DNA of 64,000 nucleotides. Origin: Karalla daura (lineage: Eukaryota > Chordata > Actinopteri > Chaetodontiformes > Leiognathidae). Position 1 is the stretch's first letter. The number at the start of each line of letters is the position of its first letter. Below, one piece after another: positions 41,559 through 56,500 of this stretch. The DNA is taken from assembly GCA_029224185.1 (NCBI GenBank), contig CM055193.1, positions 17,646,669 through 17,710,668 of the forward strand, given 5' to 3'. The notes under the pieces are model-generated. The model saw only the letters and a program-made list of their open reading frames with translations. It made no database searches and was not told the origin of the DNA. The position numbers and the translations under genes are program-made.

Positions 41559-44500
41559 CTGAAAGGCGAGAGACGGGGCTTGAATAAGCATCTTTCATAC
41601 TTTTCTTTTTTTCTCCCAACAGTGGGACACCTCCATGCTTACCTGTGAACTCCTTCTTACAACGATCTCTCACACTGGTCTCCAGGTTTTCAAGCTGGAT
41701 CTGCACCTTCTTGTAGTCTCTCATGGCCTGTTTGCTCTTCCTCCTGGTGAACGACAACCACGCACAGCCTGCGTTCAGGCAAACGAACGCAACTTCACCG
41801 GCTGACTGAAATCATACGTGCTCGTTACCTGTATACGAGGACTATGATGAGCACGATGAGAGCCACGATGGAGGCTCCGACCCCGACTCCCACTTGAGCC
41901 TCCATGGGGAACGTGGACTGGGCCTGGCTGTCGTACTGCACCCTGCCCAGGGAGAAGTTCAGGTTCCCCATTTTGACCTGGAGCGCACAGACACGGGGAC
42001 ATTTACATCATGACAGAGGAAAAAGGTTCATGTTGCTGCCCAAACTGTACTCCTCCACCCACTGTCCTAGCTTTTGAGGGAACTCACGGTGAACTCGGGC
42101 AGGCTGTCCATGCCGTCCTGTTTGTTACTGGATGGGACTGAGGGCTGCTGAGCTGGCGGCTCGCAGTACAAGTGGTTGTGTGTCAGGGTCTTCACAGCAC
42201 ACACGCCGTCCCCTATCCGAGCCTCCACCTCGTGCTTGTAGATGGCCAGATCCAGGTTCTCGCCCTAGGATAAAAATCGGAAATATATTGTTGGTCCCTG
42301 TGGGTTTTCTCCAGTTAATCCAAACAAAATCTGAAATTAAACTGGCCCAAGATATGCAATCAATATACAATTAAGTACATAAACATATATGAAAGATGAA
42401 AACTTTGGCTGGGTAATCCCATTTTACACCCAGATGTGTATGTGCTCCATAGCTGCATCACTCATCAGTTAGATTGGAAAAAACTTGCTAAGCGACTTCA
42501 TGTCACGTGAACAGTCGCCTCAGCAGCAGGCAAGACAGACCACTAGGGCAAAGCCATCAAATGGTTGTGAGAGAAACAGATGAAAGGTCAAGGTATTGTA
42601 CATGACTTGTAGAACAGCATTGAGGGCCTTTTTAAAGAACCCATGCTAGTAGTAATCATCATTTATCGGTTTCCTTTAAGCATTGAAAGAAAATATGGAA
42701 TACAATAGAGGTGTAAAATAATACATAATTTGCTTTTTTTTGGGTTATGCAACAATATTATTCACATCTGGATGTAACTGAATTGCAGCTGTTAGATTTC
42801 AAAGCTGGTCTGCAGCCTGTGTGTGTGAGGCCAGGGTCAGAGGTCGCTGCCCCTCACCTCCACAGAGATGATGCTGCCAGGCTTGTGATGGTAGGGTTTG
42901 CTCGGGTCGTTCTGGTTCAGCAGGTAGAGACGCGGGTTGGGCTCGTAGCTGAAGGCTTCGCCCCCCACCACGCTGAAGTCGAAGTGGAGGCTGTCCAGCA
43001 GGAAATGAACTTTGACCCTGGCTCTCCTGGCTTCTGGACCCACCGCCGGGGTGGGACACGAGATGAGGGACGAGCTGTTCACCATGCAGCGAGACTCGTA
43101 CTGCAGCCAAACACAGGGAGGGGGAAGTTAGATTTGTTTTAGGTGTGTTGGATGTATTAACAAAAACGTGCTAATTTTATTTAATTTCATTTCATTTAAA
43201 GGAAATCCGTAACTTGTGGTGTCACCCACAGAAACCAACCTGTTTGACGTGGCAGAGTGCTCCCTCGGGACAGTCCGTCTCTGGGACGATCCTCCTCCAT
43301 CGCTTCAGTGGACCATGATCCTGGCCTCTCTTAGGGTTTCTGTCCTTCTTCCTGCCAATGCTCCTCCTCTTCCTCGGCGGCAGAGTGTCAGGAGGACTGA
43401 GGGTGACCCTCATTTTCGGCTCCTGGACCACGTCCAGGTTCTGACCAGAGACTCTAATGATTCTTCCTCCACTGCAGTAGGACACGGAGGAAGAGAGGAA
43501 CATCATTGTTTTCATTAAATAGGATAAAAGCAAGGACCAAGGTGTCATAAAAAAAGTGTCTTAAATATTTTTTAGGACTTCCAAAGTAGAGCACATCAGT
43601 CCTCCTGGTGCATATGGAGCAAATGAACAAAGTATTTTTATGCTGCTGCACTTTCAAAGTACAGACACTTGTGGAATGTGTATTTACCTAACGGGAGGAA
43701 AGCCATGGCTCAGAATTACATAATTGAGTGATCCATGAAATATGAGGTAGTCTTTTTTCCAACAGACAATAATATAAACAGCCTCATTAAGTGTTACCAG
43801 ACAGATTGATCTTATCTCGCTGGGAAGCAGCAGCAGGAATGAAACATTCAGATTCCAAGCAGAGACTAACACAGAACAGACAGACAGACCTGTGTGAATA
43901 CTGAAACGTACACAGGGAAGAAATGCAAAATATATTGCGGATTTCCATCATTTCAAAACAAAAATGACACGTTGGCATTTCTACTCCTTTAACAGACGAA
44001 TTGACACGTGCAGACCTGTCTGCTGAGGAGGAGTTCATATAGACATGCGTGAATGAATCCTTCAGGCTGGAAACGGATGGATGCATTGAGACTGATGCCC
44101 ACCTGAGGAAGCTTTTGGATGGCGCGGCCATTGTGATGTTGGGGTTGGGGGTGTAGTGATAGACCAAGCCCTGCAGGTGGCGCTCCGCCCCACCGAACCG
44201 CACGGTGACGCCGTGCTCTCCCGTCCTGTTGCTGCCTCTGGTCAGACAGCTGATCCGATCCTCCTGGATGCCGAGGCTGGAGCACAAGACGGGACAGTTT
44301 TACAACTGTGTGAATCATTCCGCTGCCACGGCGATTTGTGGATTTGTGAATTCGTCCCGCGAGCCTGCGGCACTTACACCGTGCACGGCACCCCTCCGAT
44401 CAGGACGCTGACTTCGCTGGGGTGTCCCGTCCTCAGCCTGCGGCCCCTGATGGTGAGTGAGGTGCCGCCCGCCTTGGGGCCTCTATGGGGAAAGATGCCG

Positions 44501-47500
44501 CTCAGGACGGGATCCTGGTGACAGCGAGACAAAGGATTGGGAGAGAAAAAAATGTGTAATCAATAACCCGATACTGGGCGGGTGATTTATTGGGGAAGAT
44601 AAAAGTGACACGAAGGCATTCTGGGATGTGCTAGACGGACGCCTCTCAGTCAGCAGCAATAACAATTAATTTGCTTGTCACTCGGGCTAATTAATTAAAG
44701 CTCTTGCGCTGCGCAGCTGTAATGTTAATGAGACGACGTGGTTTTATTTTATCACACCGTGGTGGCTCACTGCATTTCATAGAGTACTGTTACAATACAG
44801 CCCCATTACCAGTGGCTGGGAAACGGGGTTAATAAGCCGTGTACATGGTCAAATTAAAGCACTTTAAAGCTTTTCAAGCGCCTCAGAGTTGTGACGAATT
44901 ACACACTCACAACGATTTCAGCCTGCTGGCTTTGGAACCCAGCAGAGTCAATATGGTCACATCTCTAGCTTTTTCAAGCACTTTGTCTTTGGACCTCAAA
45001 CACATTCCATTAAAATTTGATATTTTATACGATTTCAGGCACCCTTTGGGGAGCAGACAGCTGTCACATCTCAAGCACTCACTGTTTTATGGATAGACAA
45101 GCATGGTCATTAAACAGCTACTGAGGATTGCGATTATGAGGGATTGCCGCTGCCGCCTCCTGGAGACACAGCAGATCGCTGACACATCACATTTCCATCT
45201 CATTCTCCAAATGAGGCATTTCAGGATCTGGGCAGGAAAACATCAAGGGACTCTCCCTCTCTGAAAGGTCTCGATGCAACTGTTTTGGTCCACACCCAGG
45301 AGCGATTACTGATTACCCCTGTTTACTGTGAGAAAGTGGGAATAACTCAGGGGGGGGGAAACTCACTTCAGAGTGAGTGCTGCTTGTGGACTGGGTGTAA
45401 AAATGCCCCTGAGATGCCTTTGTTTCTAAACGCCTGTTTATTTGCTTCAGCGTAATTACTCGCTGAAAGGGTGCGGCGGGAATTTCTGCAGATGATGAGT
45501 GGGTTTATACACACACACACACACACACATCCAGAAAGAAGCAGGTAGCAGGTTCCAGTCTCACTAAGTAGAAACTGGAATAAGGGGAACTGTAAAGCGA
45601 GGAAAGAGGTTCAACTGTAAAACCATGTCACAAAATAATCTCAGGCTATTAGGCCATTAATCTCAGGCTTTATGTAGGAAAGTGCTCTGATTGAGAAACG
45701 ATGCCTGGTCTGGCTTTCCTGGTAGTTTTGTTGTTCTGTACTCAAACCTGTTAAGATGAACAGGGTGGTGGTGGTCCACTTCTAAAAGTCCTTGGGACCT
45801 ACAGTTTCCAACGATTACGTAACTATCAGGTTCCACACTAGGGTTGCTGACAGTTGCTGCTGTTGCATTTACCTGGAAACTGAAGATCTGAGCGGACAGT
45901 CCGAGACCTCCGCCCCTCACTTTGACTGAGGCCTGGCCGCTCCTCTCTCCCCCACTGCTTGTCGTCTCACACACGATCCTGCATTAGAAGAGGTGACACC
46001 ATCAGTAGCGGACGATGTTATAATGTTTGAGAGCAAGCCCTGACGCTCGGCCGATTCCTTGCCTCGAGGAGACTTCATATCTGCTGTGGATGACGCTGCA
46101 GGGGATCCCGGCGACTGTGACAGAGTTCTGGATGTCGTCGGCTCTTTGGCCGAGGTTGGAGCCTGAGATGGTCACGACTGTGCCCCCCTCCACAGGCCCG
46201 GAAACAGGGTCCAGCTGAAACACAAAAACAGACGCAACCTGCTGATGAGAGGTATGTGCTACATCCTTCTTCTGATACTGAGTGCCTATGATACCGTGGC
46301 CACAGCCTGATGGGATACTGGCATGTCTCGGGGGCTATGGTGCAGCCAGCTCATGGGTCTGCACCATTTGTAAAACTTCCTGCAGTTTTATTAACAATCT
46401 GAGCAAACACAAACCACAGACTGTTTTAAAACAATGGACGCAGGCTCCATGACCTCACTCTCACATTTCTGAAGAGCCATTGTGAAGCAGTGGTACTGGA
46501 CATGGTCACTGAGGCAGTGTCTGACTCCACCCAACTGCACGAATCATTAAACAGGCAAAGAGATGGAGAGTGGATGGGGTTAAGATGTTCAGTGGAAACC
46601 GAGCAAGTGAGCTGCCACTCACATAACAATGCTGATCATTAGTGCCCTGGGAGGGAGCACTTGTTCTCCTGTGTGTTTATTCCTCTTCCGTGTCAAATTT
46701 CAGTTTGTAATTTCTTGACCACAACCACTCAAATGATTCATCAAACCATTCAGCTCAACTAGAAGTGTGCTGTTATTTTTCTGTACGGAATACCACATCC
46801 TCGTAGGAAATGAATGGAGAAAACAAGAGGAGCAAAGATGGTCATTTATATACCGCACACATAAAAATGGCCAAAATTCCTGGGTCAGGGTCCTGCTCGG
46901 GGCCCAGCAAGGAGTCCCACCAAAAGAAATGAATGGGATATGAAAAGAGGAGTAAAAGAACTCATTCTTTACCCCTGGTGCACACACACACACGCACACA
47001 TATATGGACACACACCCCAGGGTGCTCTCAAAATTTCTGTACGTGGGAATTTTCTCATTATATATAATCAGGGCCAATACCAACATTGGTTGTACACATG
47101 TTAAATTGAGCATCTAAATTATAGAAGCAGGTTTGTCGGCAATGCCGCCAAACAAGGCTCATAATTCATAATTAAACACACATACAACAAAGCTGTCCTT
47201 CTAAGCGACAGCTGAATTTGACAGTTCTGGAAAAAAAATTCTTACAAAGTGAATGACGGGTGCAGGACAGGTGTGCTGGACCTCGCCGGAGCAGGAGTCC
47301 TGGAACACACAGGAGGAGCTTGCAGGGCGCCCGCACCAAACGCAGCCGTACTTGGGGTCTGCAGTGCGACAGCGGCTGCAGTCGGAGCGTCCGACCGAGC
47401 AGTTGAACAGAGTCACTGAAACGAGGCGGGGAGGAGCGTCAGTCAGGGAACGCCTCGACTGTCCACACAGAGCCGAGCAACTTTCAGAAAACCCCGTAAG

Positions 47501-50500
47501 GTTTCACACACAGTCAGCAGTCCTTACCGTACAGATCGTCAGCGCTGTCTATGTGGAAGTTGTTTTTCCTCCTCACGTTGATCATGGCTGGGTATTCCTC
47601 CATCAGGGCAGAATAGGCGTACTGAACAGAGAACAGCAACACCGGCATGAGACCTGCTTGTGATGTGGTGAACGAGCTGCTTATGCACCGTCATGGCCAG
47701 CGTTTCAAAACAAATAACATCTCATGGAGACACACAAAAGCACATAATCTGCTGCTGCAGTGTATTGATTATTGTCAATATACCACTGCCTCTGCGGGGA
47801 TGCTAGTCGCCTCTTGATCTGAACATTATTATGACCGACACCAGTTTGGATGTGAATTTTTCAGGAGATTGAGCAGCTCTGCTGCTCCACAAATGACTCA
47901 AATTGTCATTATTTTCACACCAGGGGACTGATAAGATAATGCCATGGCTCAAAAGACAACGTGAGGAGTGTCAGCTATAGAATCATGAAAAACAACAGCT
48001 CCTAATTTGTATATTGAATATCTGTCACACATCCTTGCATTTACTTAATCTCTTCATTGCCAGTAATAATATAAAATGCTTGTATGATTCCAGGAATTTG
48101 TGGATTTTCTGTTTTCATCGATCTGTTCTCAGATCTCTCTGACAAAATAACCCAACTGCAGAGTTTATCCAATTTGATCAAGATTTGCTGACCTTTTTGT
48201 GCATCGTATTATAATTGCTTCATGTTGTAGAAAACAAATGGTTTCAGAATTTTGGGCTGTGACTCCCTTCCTCTGAGAGATTCAAGACACACAGATAAAC
48301 GCCCGCATTGAGTCATTTTCTGACCTTGTGTGGTTGGCAGGTGATTAAGAAGACTGACGGTTGTGAAGGATCCGGCTCCACAGAGGCATCCACCGTCACC
48401 GACCGATCCTCAATGTCCAGCACACACTCATAGTCCAAATTCTCATCCTACAAGAATGCACACACGCATGTAAACACGTGCAATACAAAACTTGATCATG
48501 TCCAGCCAGTACAGTAGATTCAGCTTTAATTGGGAGAAAGAAATCCATTAACAGTCCTCACATAGTAAATGTCCTCATTGGAACTTTTTGTTAAAACTGT
48601 CAACAGCTGTTAGTAGCAGCTTTAATAGAAGCTTGCAGGATGTCACATTACCTGGAACAGGTTTAGGTGTTGTCCCACCAGAGTGACTTTCCTCTCCACA
48701 TTGACAGGGAGCAGAGAGGAATCTTCAATTCTCTCCACACAAGGACATTCCTGCTGACAGAGTGTTAAACCATTACAGTGATGCCTGTCTGTAAATAAAG
48801 GCAGTGCAACTGAGACTGACTGAATCTGATCTTATACTCAAATCTTATACTCAAAATGAACTGCTGTAGTGTAGCCTTGTGGGAATTTGGAAGCTACTGG
48901 TATATGACTGCAAGTGTCAGCCAATCATATCTGTTTATATGTTTCCAAGTCTCTTCTCTCTCCCCACAATTCCTTCCTACATTCCATTTGACAAATTGGT
49001 TAGCCGCTTCCCAGGGCTTCACCACTTGCAGTTCTCTTATTTTGAGACAGACTAATACTCCCTCCAACAAGCCTGATTAAACTTAACAAAATGGGGACAG
49101 TCCAAATGTTACTGGTGATATAGTATATATAAACAGATCAGCCATCTCTTGCTACCCCTTCTTATCAATGCCCCCTGTCCAGATCAGATAAATGAACAAC
49201 AGCAAAGAAAACTAAATATGAAATATTGCAATATGAAAAAGCATAAGATGATGCTACACACAACAGGCAAATGATTAGAAAACTACTAAATGAGACACAG
49301 ACATGAATTCACAATTGGGAATGGCATTCTTGCTCCCACCCATTTCCATGGACAGGAAGTGTGTGATGGATTTGTAAAAGATTATTCTGCAGCTAGAATC
49401 CAATAAAGTAAACCAATATGGTACAGAGCGGGTGGTCTAGTCAATATCAGCCGTCAGGTCAGAGCCTCTCATGTCTCACTTCAATCCTCATCCGAGATTA
49501 AATTGATTTTGTGTCAGTCATTTGATTTTCTTGTTGACTTGAGGACTAATAAAGATAGCTGCATGACAAGTGTGGTGCTCAGCGATCCTCATTCTGTCTA
49601 CTGCTGTACAATGTGGTGGTGCACTGACCGTACAGTAAAGCTTGAAAACTGTGTTTTCAAAAAGAACAATTCAACAGTTTTGGAAATGCATTTTGTTGAT
49701 GAGAATATGTAAAGAGACAACTCACTATATGCTAATTAATGAGCTATAGGGCTAACTGCTGACAGATTTTCTCTCAAGCCTTGTGCTATGCTAAGATAGG
49801 CTAATGGCAGAGCTTGTTTTATTCAAGGGTGAGCTAAGCTTACTGTCAAGTGTGGCTTATTCAAAGATAAGCTAAGATAATTGCTTAGTTTATCTTACTT
49901 TAGGCTAACATAAGCAAACTGCCTAGCTTATCTTATTAAGGCTAAGCTAAGCTAACTCCCTCCCGGGTGTAGCTTTACCATTCAGCAGAAACCCTCAGAA
50001 TAATGTAAAATTATTTCCTAAGGTGGTTTCTCACGGTGCAGAAAGCAACAGTATGGTTTGTACACCAGCAACACGCAATGTTTCTGCACTCACCCAAAAA
50101 TAAGAGTCAGTCGAAGAATCTGATAGGTAGTTTTTGTCAGATTCAGAATCAATAACTATTTCAGGTGGCTCTGTGTAGGAGAATGGATTTTCTCCAGTGC
50201 CTGCAACAGCTGAATCTGCTGAAGCGCCCATAGTGCCCTCAGTGCCACTGTCCAGCCTTTCCCACTCATTGGACCATAGAGCTGAGTCACTGTCATCGGA
50301 ATTGGCCACAGGAACAAACTCGGCCACGGACAGGTCTGTGTAGAGAGCCGCTTCACTCGAGGTGGTCGAGCTCACATCAGAGGAGGAGCCGACGGCTTCA
50401 TCTGTCGCATCTGTGTCATTCTGGCCACTAGAACTTCTGGGTAACAACCCGTGGGAACCTCCAGCAGTAGTATTCAACATCTCAACCTCCTCATCCTCTG

Positions 50501-53500
50501 AAAACCCTGCGGTAGCGGCAGCTGCTTCCTCTGTCACTTCTTCCACATCCAAAAAGGACCCGGCAGAGGTCGGGGCATCTGTGTGAAGGGTGGTGGCCTG
50601 GGTGAGGGTGATGGTGGTTGTGGCCAGGACAGTAGCTGAGGAGGTTTCAGCTGGGGAGGTGGTTGGTGGTGTCACTGAGGTTGTAATTAAAGGGGCAGCT
50701 GTTGTGTTGGGGGTGGGTGTCTCTGTTGGTGGTGGCTGTGTTGTTGTTGTGGTGGTGGTGGCTGTTGTTGTTGTTGTTGCTGTTGTTGTTGTTGTTGTTG
50801 TTGTTGTTGCAGGCCGGACAGTGGGAGGTAAAGGGGTCGGTTTTCTGGTAGGTGGTGGGATGTCGGGGGTCGGAGGTTTGAACTTGGCAATGGGAGAGGC
50901 ACAAGTGAGCAAACGAGGAAGGGAGAAACAAGAAAAAAAAGAAGGGATGGGGTGTTGGAAGGGACAAAATTAGGATAAAAAAATGGGAATGCAACTATAT
51001 TAAAAAGAAACTATGGTAAAGTAATGACAAAAACTTAAACAGAAAACAAAACTACAGCAACTGAAGTGAACATATGCGCACAGACATGTATAGCATGTTG
51101 CACATTGTGACAAACAGAAACTTCACTTTCTGTTTTTCTTGGAACACAAAATATGAAGCTGGCGGCCAGTTTATTGGGTACACCGAGCTGAACGCCAAGA
51201 TAACACTCCTGTTTTTGAGGAAATGGAGTACCCCCAAGTAGCATAGCTCTGAAGACTTAAAAGAACATACTTCAAAATTAACAGGGCTGAATAAATCCAT
51301 TTTGACTGTCTGTAGCAGTACCTTAGGTTCACTTCGGCATAACCAATGAAGTGGAAACTGAGTGACATCTGATTACACTTGAGACATTTCTCAGTCCGAT
51401 CTAAGGCCTTGACGTGGACTCACGTTCTGGTTGTAGATGGTGACTCCTTGGCTGCAGGCGTGTTTATGTGTGCAGACATGCTCGTGGATGCACCAGTTAC
51501 AACCCCAGCGGCTGCTTACACACCCTTGGCATCTGGCCGAGCATATGGGTGAAGAGACAGAACAACACAACATTTCAATATTTAATGTTTTGGATCTAAC
51601 AATGAGCTATTCTTTGCTGTGTCTTCTGTCAGCTCTGCAGTTCTCACTTGAAATGTCATGATTTGCTTTTATGTTTCTGATCTATGACTACAATAAAAAT
51701 GCCTGATACATGTGCATATGCATATGTGTGGTTACATGTACTTACGGCCTCCGTCCAGAGAGCTGCTGGACCAAGCTGCAGTTGTAGAAGGTGAATTCAG
51801 TCTCTGCGACTGTCACGTTTAGGAAACGCAGCGACAGTGTCACCATCACAAACTCTGCATCAGAAAAGCAAGAGATAGTCAGGCCAGTTTATTTAAACAC
51901 TATATTTCACAGTAATGACTAAAATACACATACACAACACACATAGTCCTAATTGAAGGCTCTTCTTGTCTCTTCTCTTATTCTCTGCACATACTGAAGA
52001 TGCTCACCATCTCCGTGGCTAATGGGAGGCAGGCTGCTGGCTTCAGGGGTGGTGCAGATCACGCCAGTGTCTGTGACTGTGGCAGGAGATTCTGTGTCTT
52101 GGAAGAAGCAGGAGTAGGCCTCTCCTTCTCCCAAACTGGGGAGACCCTCAACTGACACGGTAATCTGAAGTGTGGCAGACAGAGCAGGGAAAGAACAACA
52201 ACATCAACTACAACAACAACAAAAAAAATAGAAAGAAAACATGCAGGAACCGGCTGCTTTTCAAACACCATCATTGAAAAGCTTGAGTGTTATTTAGACT
52301 ACAAAAAGCAAACAGCATTATATCATTATGGTATTCGTGTCCCGTCTTGTCCGTCACTTACATCGGTCTTCTCCCCCCGGCTGATGTTGTACAGGCTCAG
52401 GTGCTGGATGTTGAGGCACTGCTGTGTCTCCTTAAAGCTCCACAACCACTGGCCTGGCGCAGACCCCCGCTGGCACTCCCAGCGCTGCCCACAGCTGCAG
52501 GATCACAGAGGGAGAGGGGTTCAGAGAGGATTGACGACCGGGGGAAAACAAACCATGGCGTGTGTGCACCGGCTCACCGTCCCTCCAGGACACACCAGCC
52601 ACAGTAGGGGTCATGAGCAGAGAGGCAGGACTGACAGTCCAGGTGATCCCCACACTCCGCCACCGGACGCTTCTCCACCTAAAGACCACGAGCGTTCACA
52701 AGTGAGGAAAGAGCCTCGGCACAGCACCGCAAGACACATTTCTTTGTCGCAGGTGGACAGATTTCATGGAAAGGCAACCATCATTAATCACAGTGTTCGA
52801 CAAATCAAAATTGTTCCGTCTATGTGAAGACAAACTATATCAAACTACTGTTTAATGAGAGACCAGAATACCTGTCGTCTTCAGAAATTTAACTGTAAAT
52901 ACAAGTAATACAATGACAATAGTGAGTGTGGTGGCCACTGATGAACCAGAGTTATTGTCCAATATCTTTATTAAAACGACATGAGTTTATTTTGCTTTCT
53001 TGCTTGCCACGGGTCAAAATATTTGTTGGCCAGCTCTTGTGATGCTTGTATTACAGAGCGCTGTGTTTCTTATGCAGGCTGATTACGCCTCCAGGCTGCA
53101 GCTGTACGTTCAGATTAAGGCATTAAGTGGTCCAGAAGAGAGACGAGCCTTTCGATGTATAGACTTGCAGCTTCCCGTCTCCATTTATCAACATCTAGGG
53201 CTGCCTACGTACACACTCTGTAGGGAGCGTGCCGACACAATGGAGACCACTTTCTCTGATCAATACCATTGTTGTGTCGGACCCTGCACCTCCTGCTGAC
53301 TGTTGTGCCCATCACAGTGGGGCTGGTGACCTCTGACCTAAGCAGCCAGCTGGCCTCTTATGCTCTGTGCCCCTTTTGCTTTTATTCTCTTTATGTGCAA
53401 AAGAGAGGCAGCTTGAGGAAGTATCAAAGCCTGTAAAACTGCAACAAATGATAAATTGTCTACCGATGAATGATGAGCCATGTTCTGTCTCGTGCGTGGA

Positions 53501-56500
53501 GACATCTGGGTGAGAGCCTGAAAGGACGGACTCACCCTGAAGGCTACGGCTGTTTACACATATGTTGGGTTAGTTTGAGGATAAAGCATGTGAAATCTCT
53601 AAAATCTCACTAAATCTGCTGGACTCCTGGACATCCTGTGTGTGTTTCTTAGCAGAATATTTTATTTACCTCTGCCACGCTTAAAGCAGCATTATTACAT
53701 TGCTGTGTACTTACGGTAGTTTTAGTCATGATGTAGATGTGTGCTCCATTTTGGTCCAGTAAAAGATCACTGTTAATGGGTGAGCTGGGTAGGATCGTCA
53801 CATTCGCATACACCTCCACCTGGCCATCTTGACCCAGATATACCTAAAATGCACACCACAGATATACATACACTATATCATCAAGAATCTTCACAGGAAA
53901 GTGATATATTGTTCAAACACCAAGACCAAAATGAGGACCTCACAAAAAAAATGATGCAGGAGGTATATCTTCTCCAGCTTACAATTGTCGGGCAAAATCA
54001 AATCACCATTGTGCAGGATTGCGGCAGAAGTGGCCATGAATGCAATTACAGCACAGTCAAATCTAATATGGAGAACAGGAAGACACCTCTGCTTTAAGTG
54101 GTTCCCAGGCCTTCAAACTCTCATGTTACCTCACGTTAATGGGATTAGCAGAGGTTTTCATGCCTCTTTCCATAACGCTCTCATTTGATCACCATGAACT
54201 GATGTCGTCCTGCTTCAGTGATGTGCTGAAAATATACCGGCAGGACAGGAAGCTCTGTAATGTGCGGTGACTTAAAGGCAGCCGTACAGTTCAGCATTCT
54301 GCGTGCCACACTTTTAAGACAACGCGATACTGTGCTGAAGATGAAATAAGAGCATAACAGGAATCCTTACTTCCTGTAAGAAAGATCTTTTAGTATACTG
54401 AAAGATCAATACCAACGTCATCTCCATACTCTAAATTTGACATTAAAGCCAGAAAACCAGCCCACCAGCAAACCTAGGTGGAGCACATACCTACTAGTCA
54501 CTCCAAACTTATTCAATCCTCAGTAAATCAAGTAACAAACAAATTGTAATAAAAAAAATGGCCATACAGTATGTAAAGAAGTTTTTGGAGCCAGTTGGTG
54601 TAGATGATATTTAAAGAAAATACTGACAACATCCCGACTCACACTTACCTCTACTAGCTGCTACTTTACCTAAACCTGAACCTAACCATTAATCTAACCC
54701 AACCACTGACCCAAGAATCAGATGTAATCCAAGTGGAGACACTTTGAACCCAATTGCACCAGCCATACCCAATTAAATGGTCTGGAGTCTAAAGTGTGTC
54801 CCTGAAGGTTACCAAAGACATCTACACAAATGCACACGCACACAAACAGAAACACACACAGTCCTCTATCTGGATGCTGTGGAATTTGTCCTGCTGTGAT
54901 ACGATAATCCTGTTACAATAGCTTACTTTAGAGAGCTACATGGAGAGCTGCTTTGATCTGCTACCTAAAAGCACTAACTGTATGTCTAGCTCGATGTCTC
55001 ACTCTTCCTTTCAACACACACACGCATGCACACACACACACACACACACTGAAAAACAGACCTATGAGACCACAACCACCTCCTTGAATACCTTACACCA
55101 GAGTTATGTCTGCAATCCTCTTATCTTGAACCCTGAATCTAACTATCAGATCCATGCAGATGTTGTTTGAGAGATAGTGACACAAAAGAAAACTGAAATC
55201 TATCACTTCTTAAGCTTCAAAAAGCAGAGAGTTCTAGTCTCCAACAATCACAAACTGCAGTCCACAGAACAAAAAAGCAAATGCAATAGGCATGGGATCA
55301 TGGTGGTATGCTGGCCTGTGTATGTTGGAAAACTCTGGATGTCGGAATGACTGGAATCTTCCAGCCTGTAGCAGCATAGCAATGTGGAGGGATATGGGAA
55401 CTGGCATAGAAAATCCCTGAGATTGTTTGCAAAAGTTTCTTGCGGTGTAAGGTGTGTTTGCTTTGGTGGTGAAATGATTCACAGGCATCCTTAGAAGGAG
55501 CAGCCGGTTACGTCCACACAGGCAGGGCTACAGGGATCACAGGATCGAGTAAGCCCGTCTGTGATTGTCTCGAGGGGAAAATTAGGAAACTTCCTTAATA
55601 GGAAATTGCCCAATGGTCTACATATGTCTGTGGAAAGCAGATCTTTATTATCCCCGTGATAGATCGGTGACGTGTCCAGGGCGTCTCCCTGCCTTCCACC
55701 TGGCTCGTGCTGGGGCATATCGAGGCACATCCGGTGAGAAAAATGAAGGCAGTCGTTAGTGTGAGTGGGATGAGCTACCTTGTGCAGTGTGCCCTTGGAG
55801 TCCCCGAGGAAGGCGATGCTGTGTCCTTCCCGGACGCTGACGGCCACAGCCGTGAGCCTTGCGGCTGAGGTCTGCCATGCGGCTTTGGCTTCCAGCGGCG
55901 CCCGGCTGGCCATGGGACTGGGGGTGTGGTCAGAGCCGCAGGGATACGCTTTAAGGGTATTCTGCAACATTTTGCCCACAAAAGAGAGATTGGTCAGCTG
56001 GTGTCTTCTTAAATTACTACCAAACAGATTATTTTGTGTGTGTGAATCTGGATAACTGCGCTTAAAACAGAGCATCTCAGATGGAAAAGATTATTTTTTG
56101 TGTTACTGATCTTGACATGTCAAGCACCAAAGCTTCTCACTACCTAATTCATATTCCAGGCTTTTCAATTAGTCCACTATTCTTTTGTACGATTTCCTCA
56201 GAGCACTTAAATCCTCTTAATTCGTGGTAAGAGGATTGCACGATAGATTAAAGTAGTCTCATATGTACAAAGCCAACTCACTCTTTCAGTTTCAGGAAAA
56301 ACAACCACTCCAAATCCCGCTTTCCAGTAAGTCTCCCAGCTCTGACTCTGGATAATTGGTTGTGAAGGACAGAGCAGGACATCTTTTTTTTTAATCTACT
56401 TGAAGACAGAATAGGATGTTGCAAGGGAGCTATGATCCAATGCATTCTCGGCCTTCAGTCTTTACTGTACATGTTTGTTCTCCACCCCCCCACCCCAAGT

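Noticed and set aside
50590..50973. Plus-strand poly-Val frame and minus-strand poly-Gln and poly-Asn frames
   Set aside because: Other-frame readings of the trinucleotide repeat in plxnb1 exon 10.
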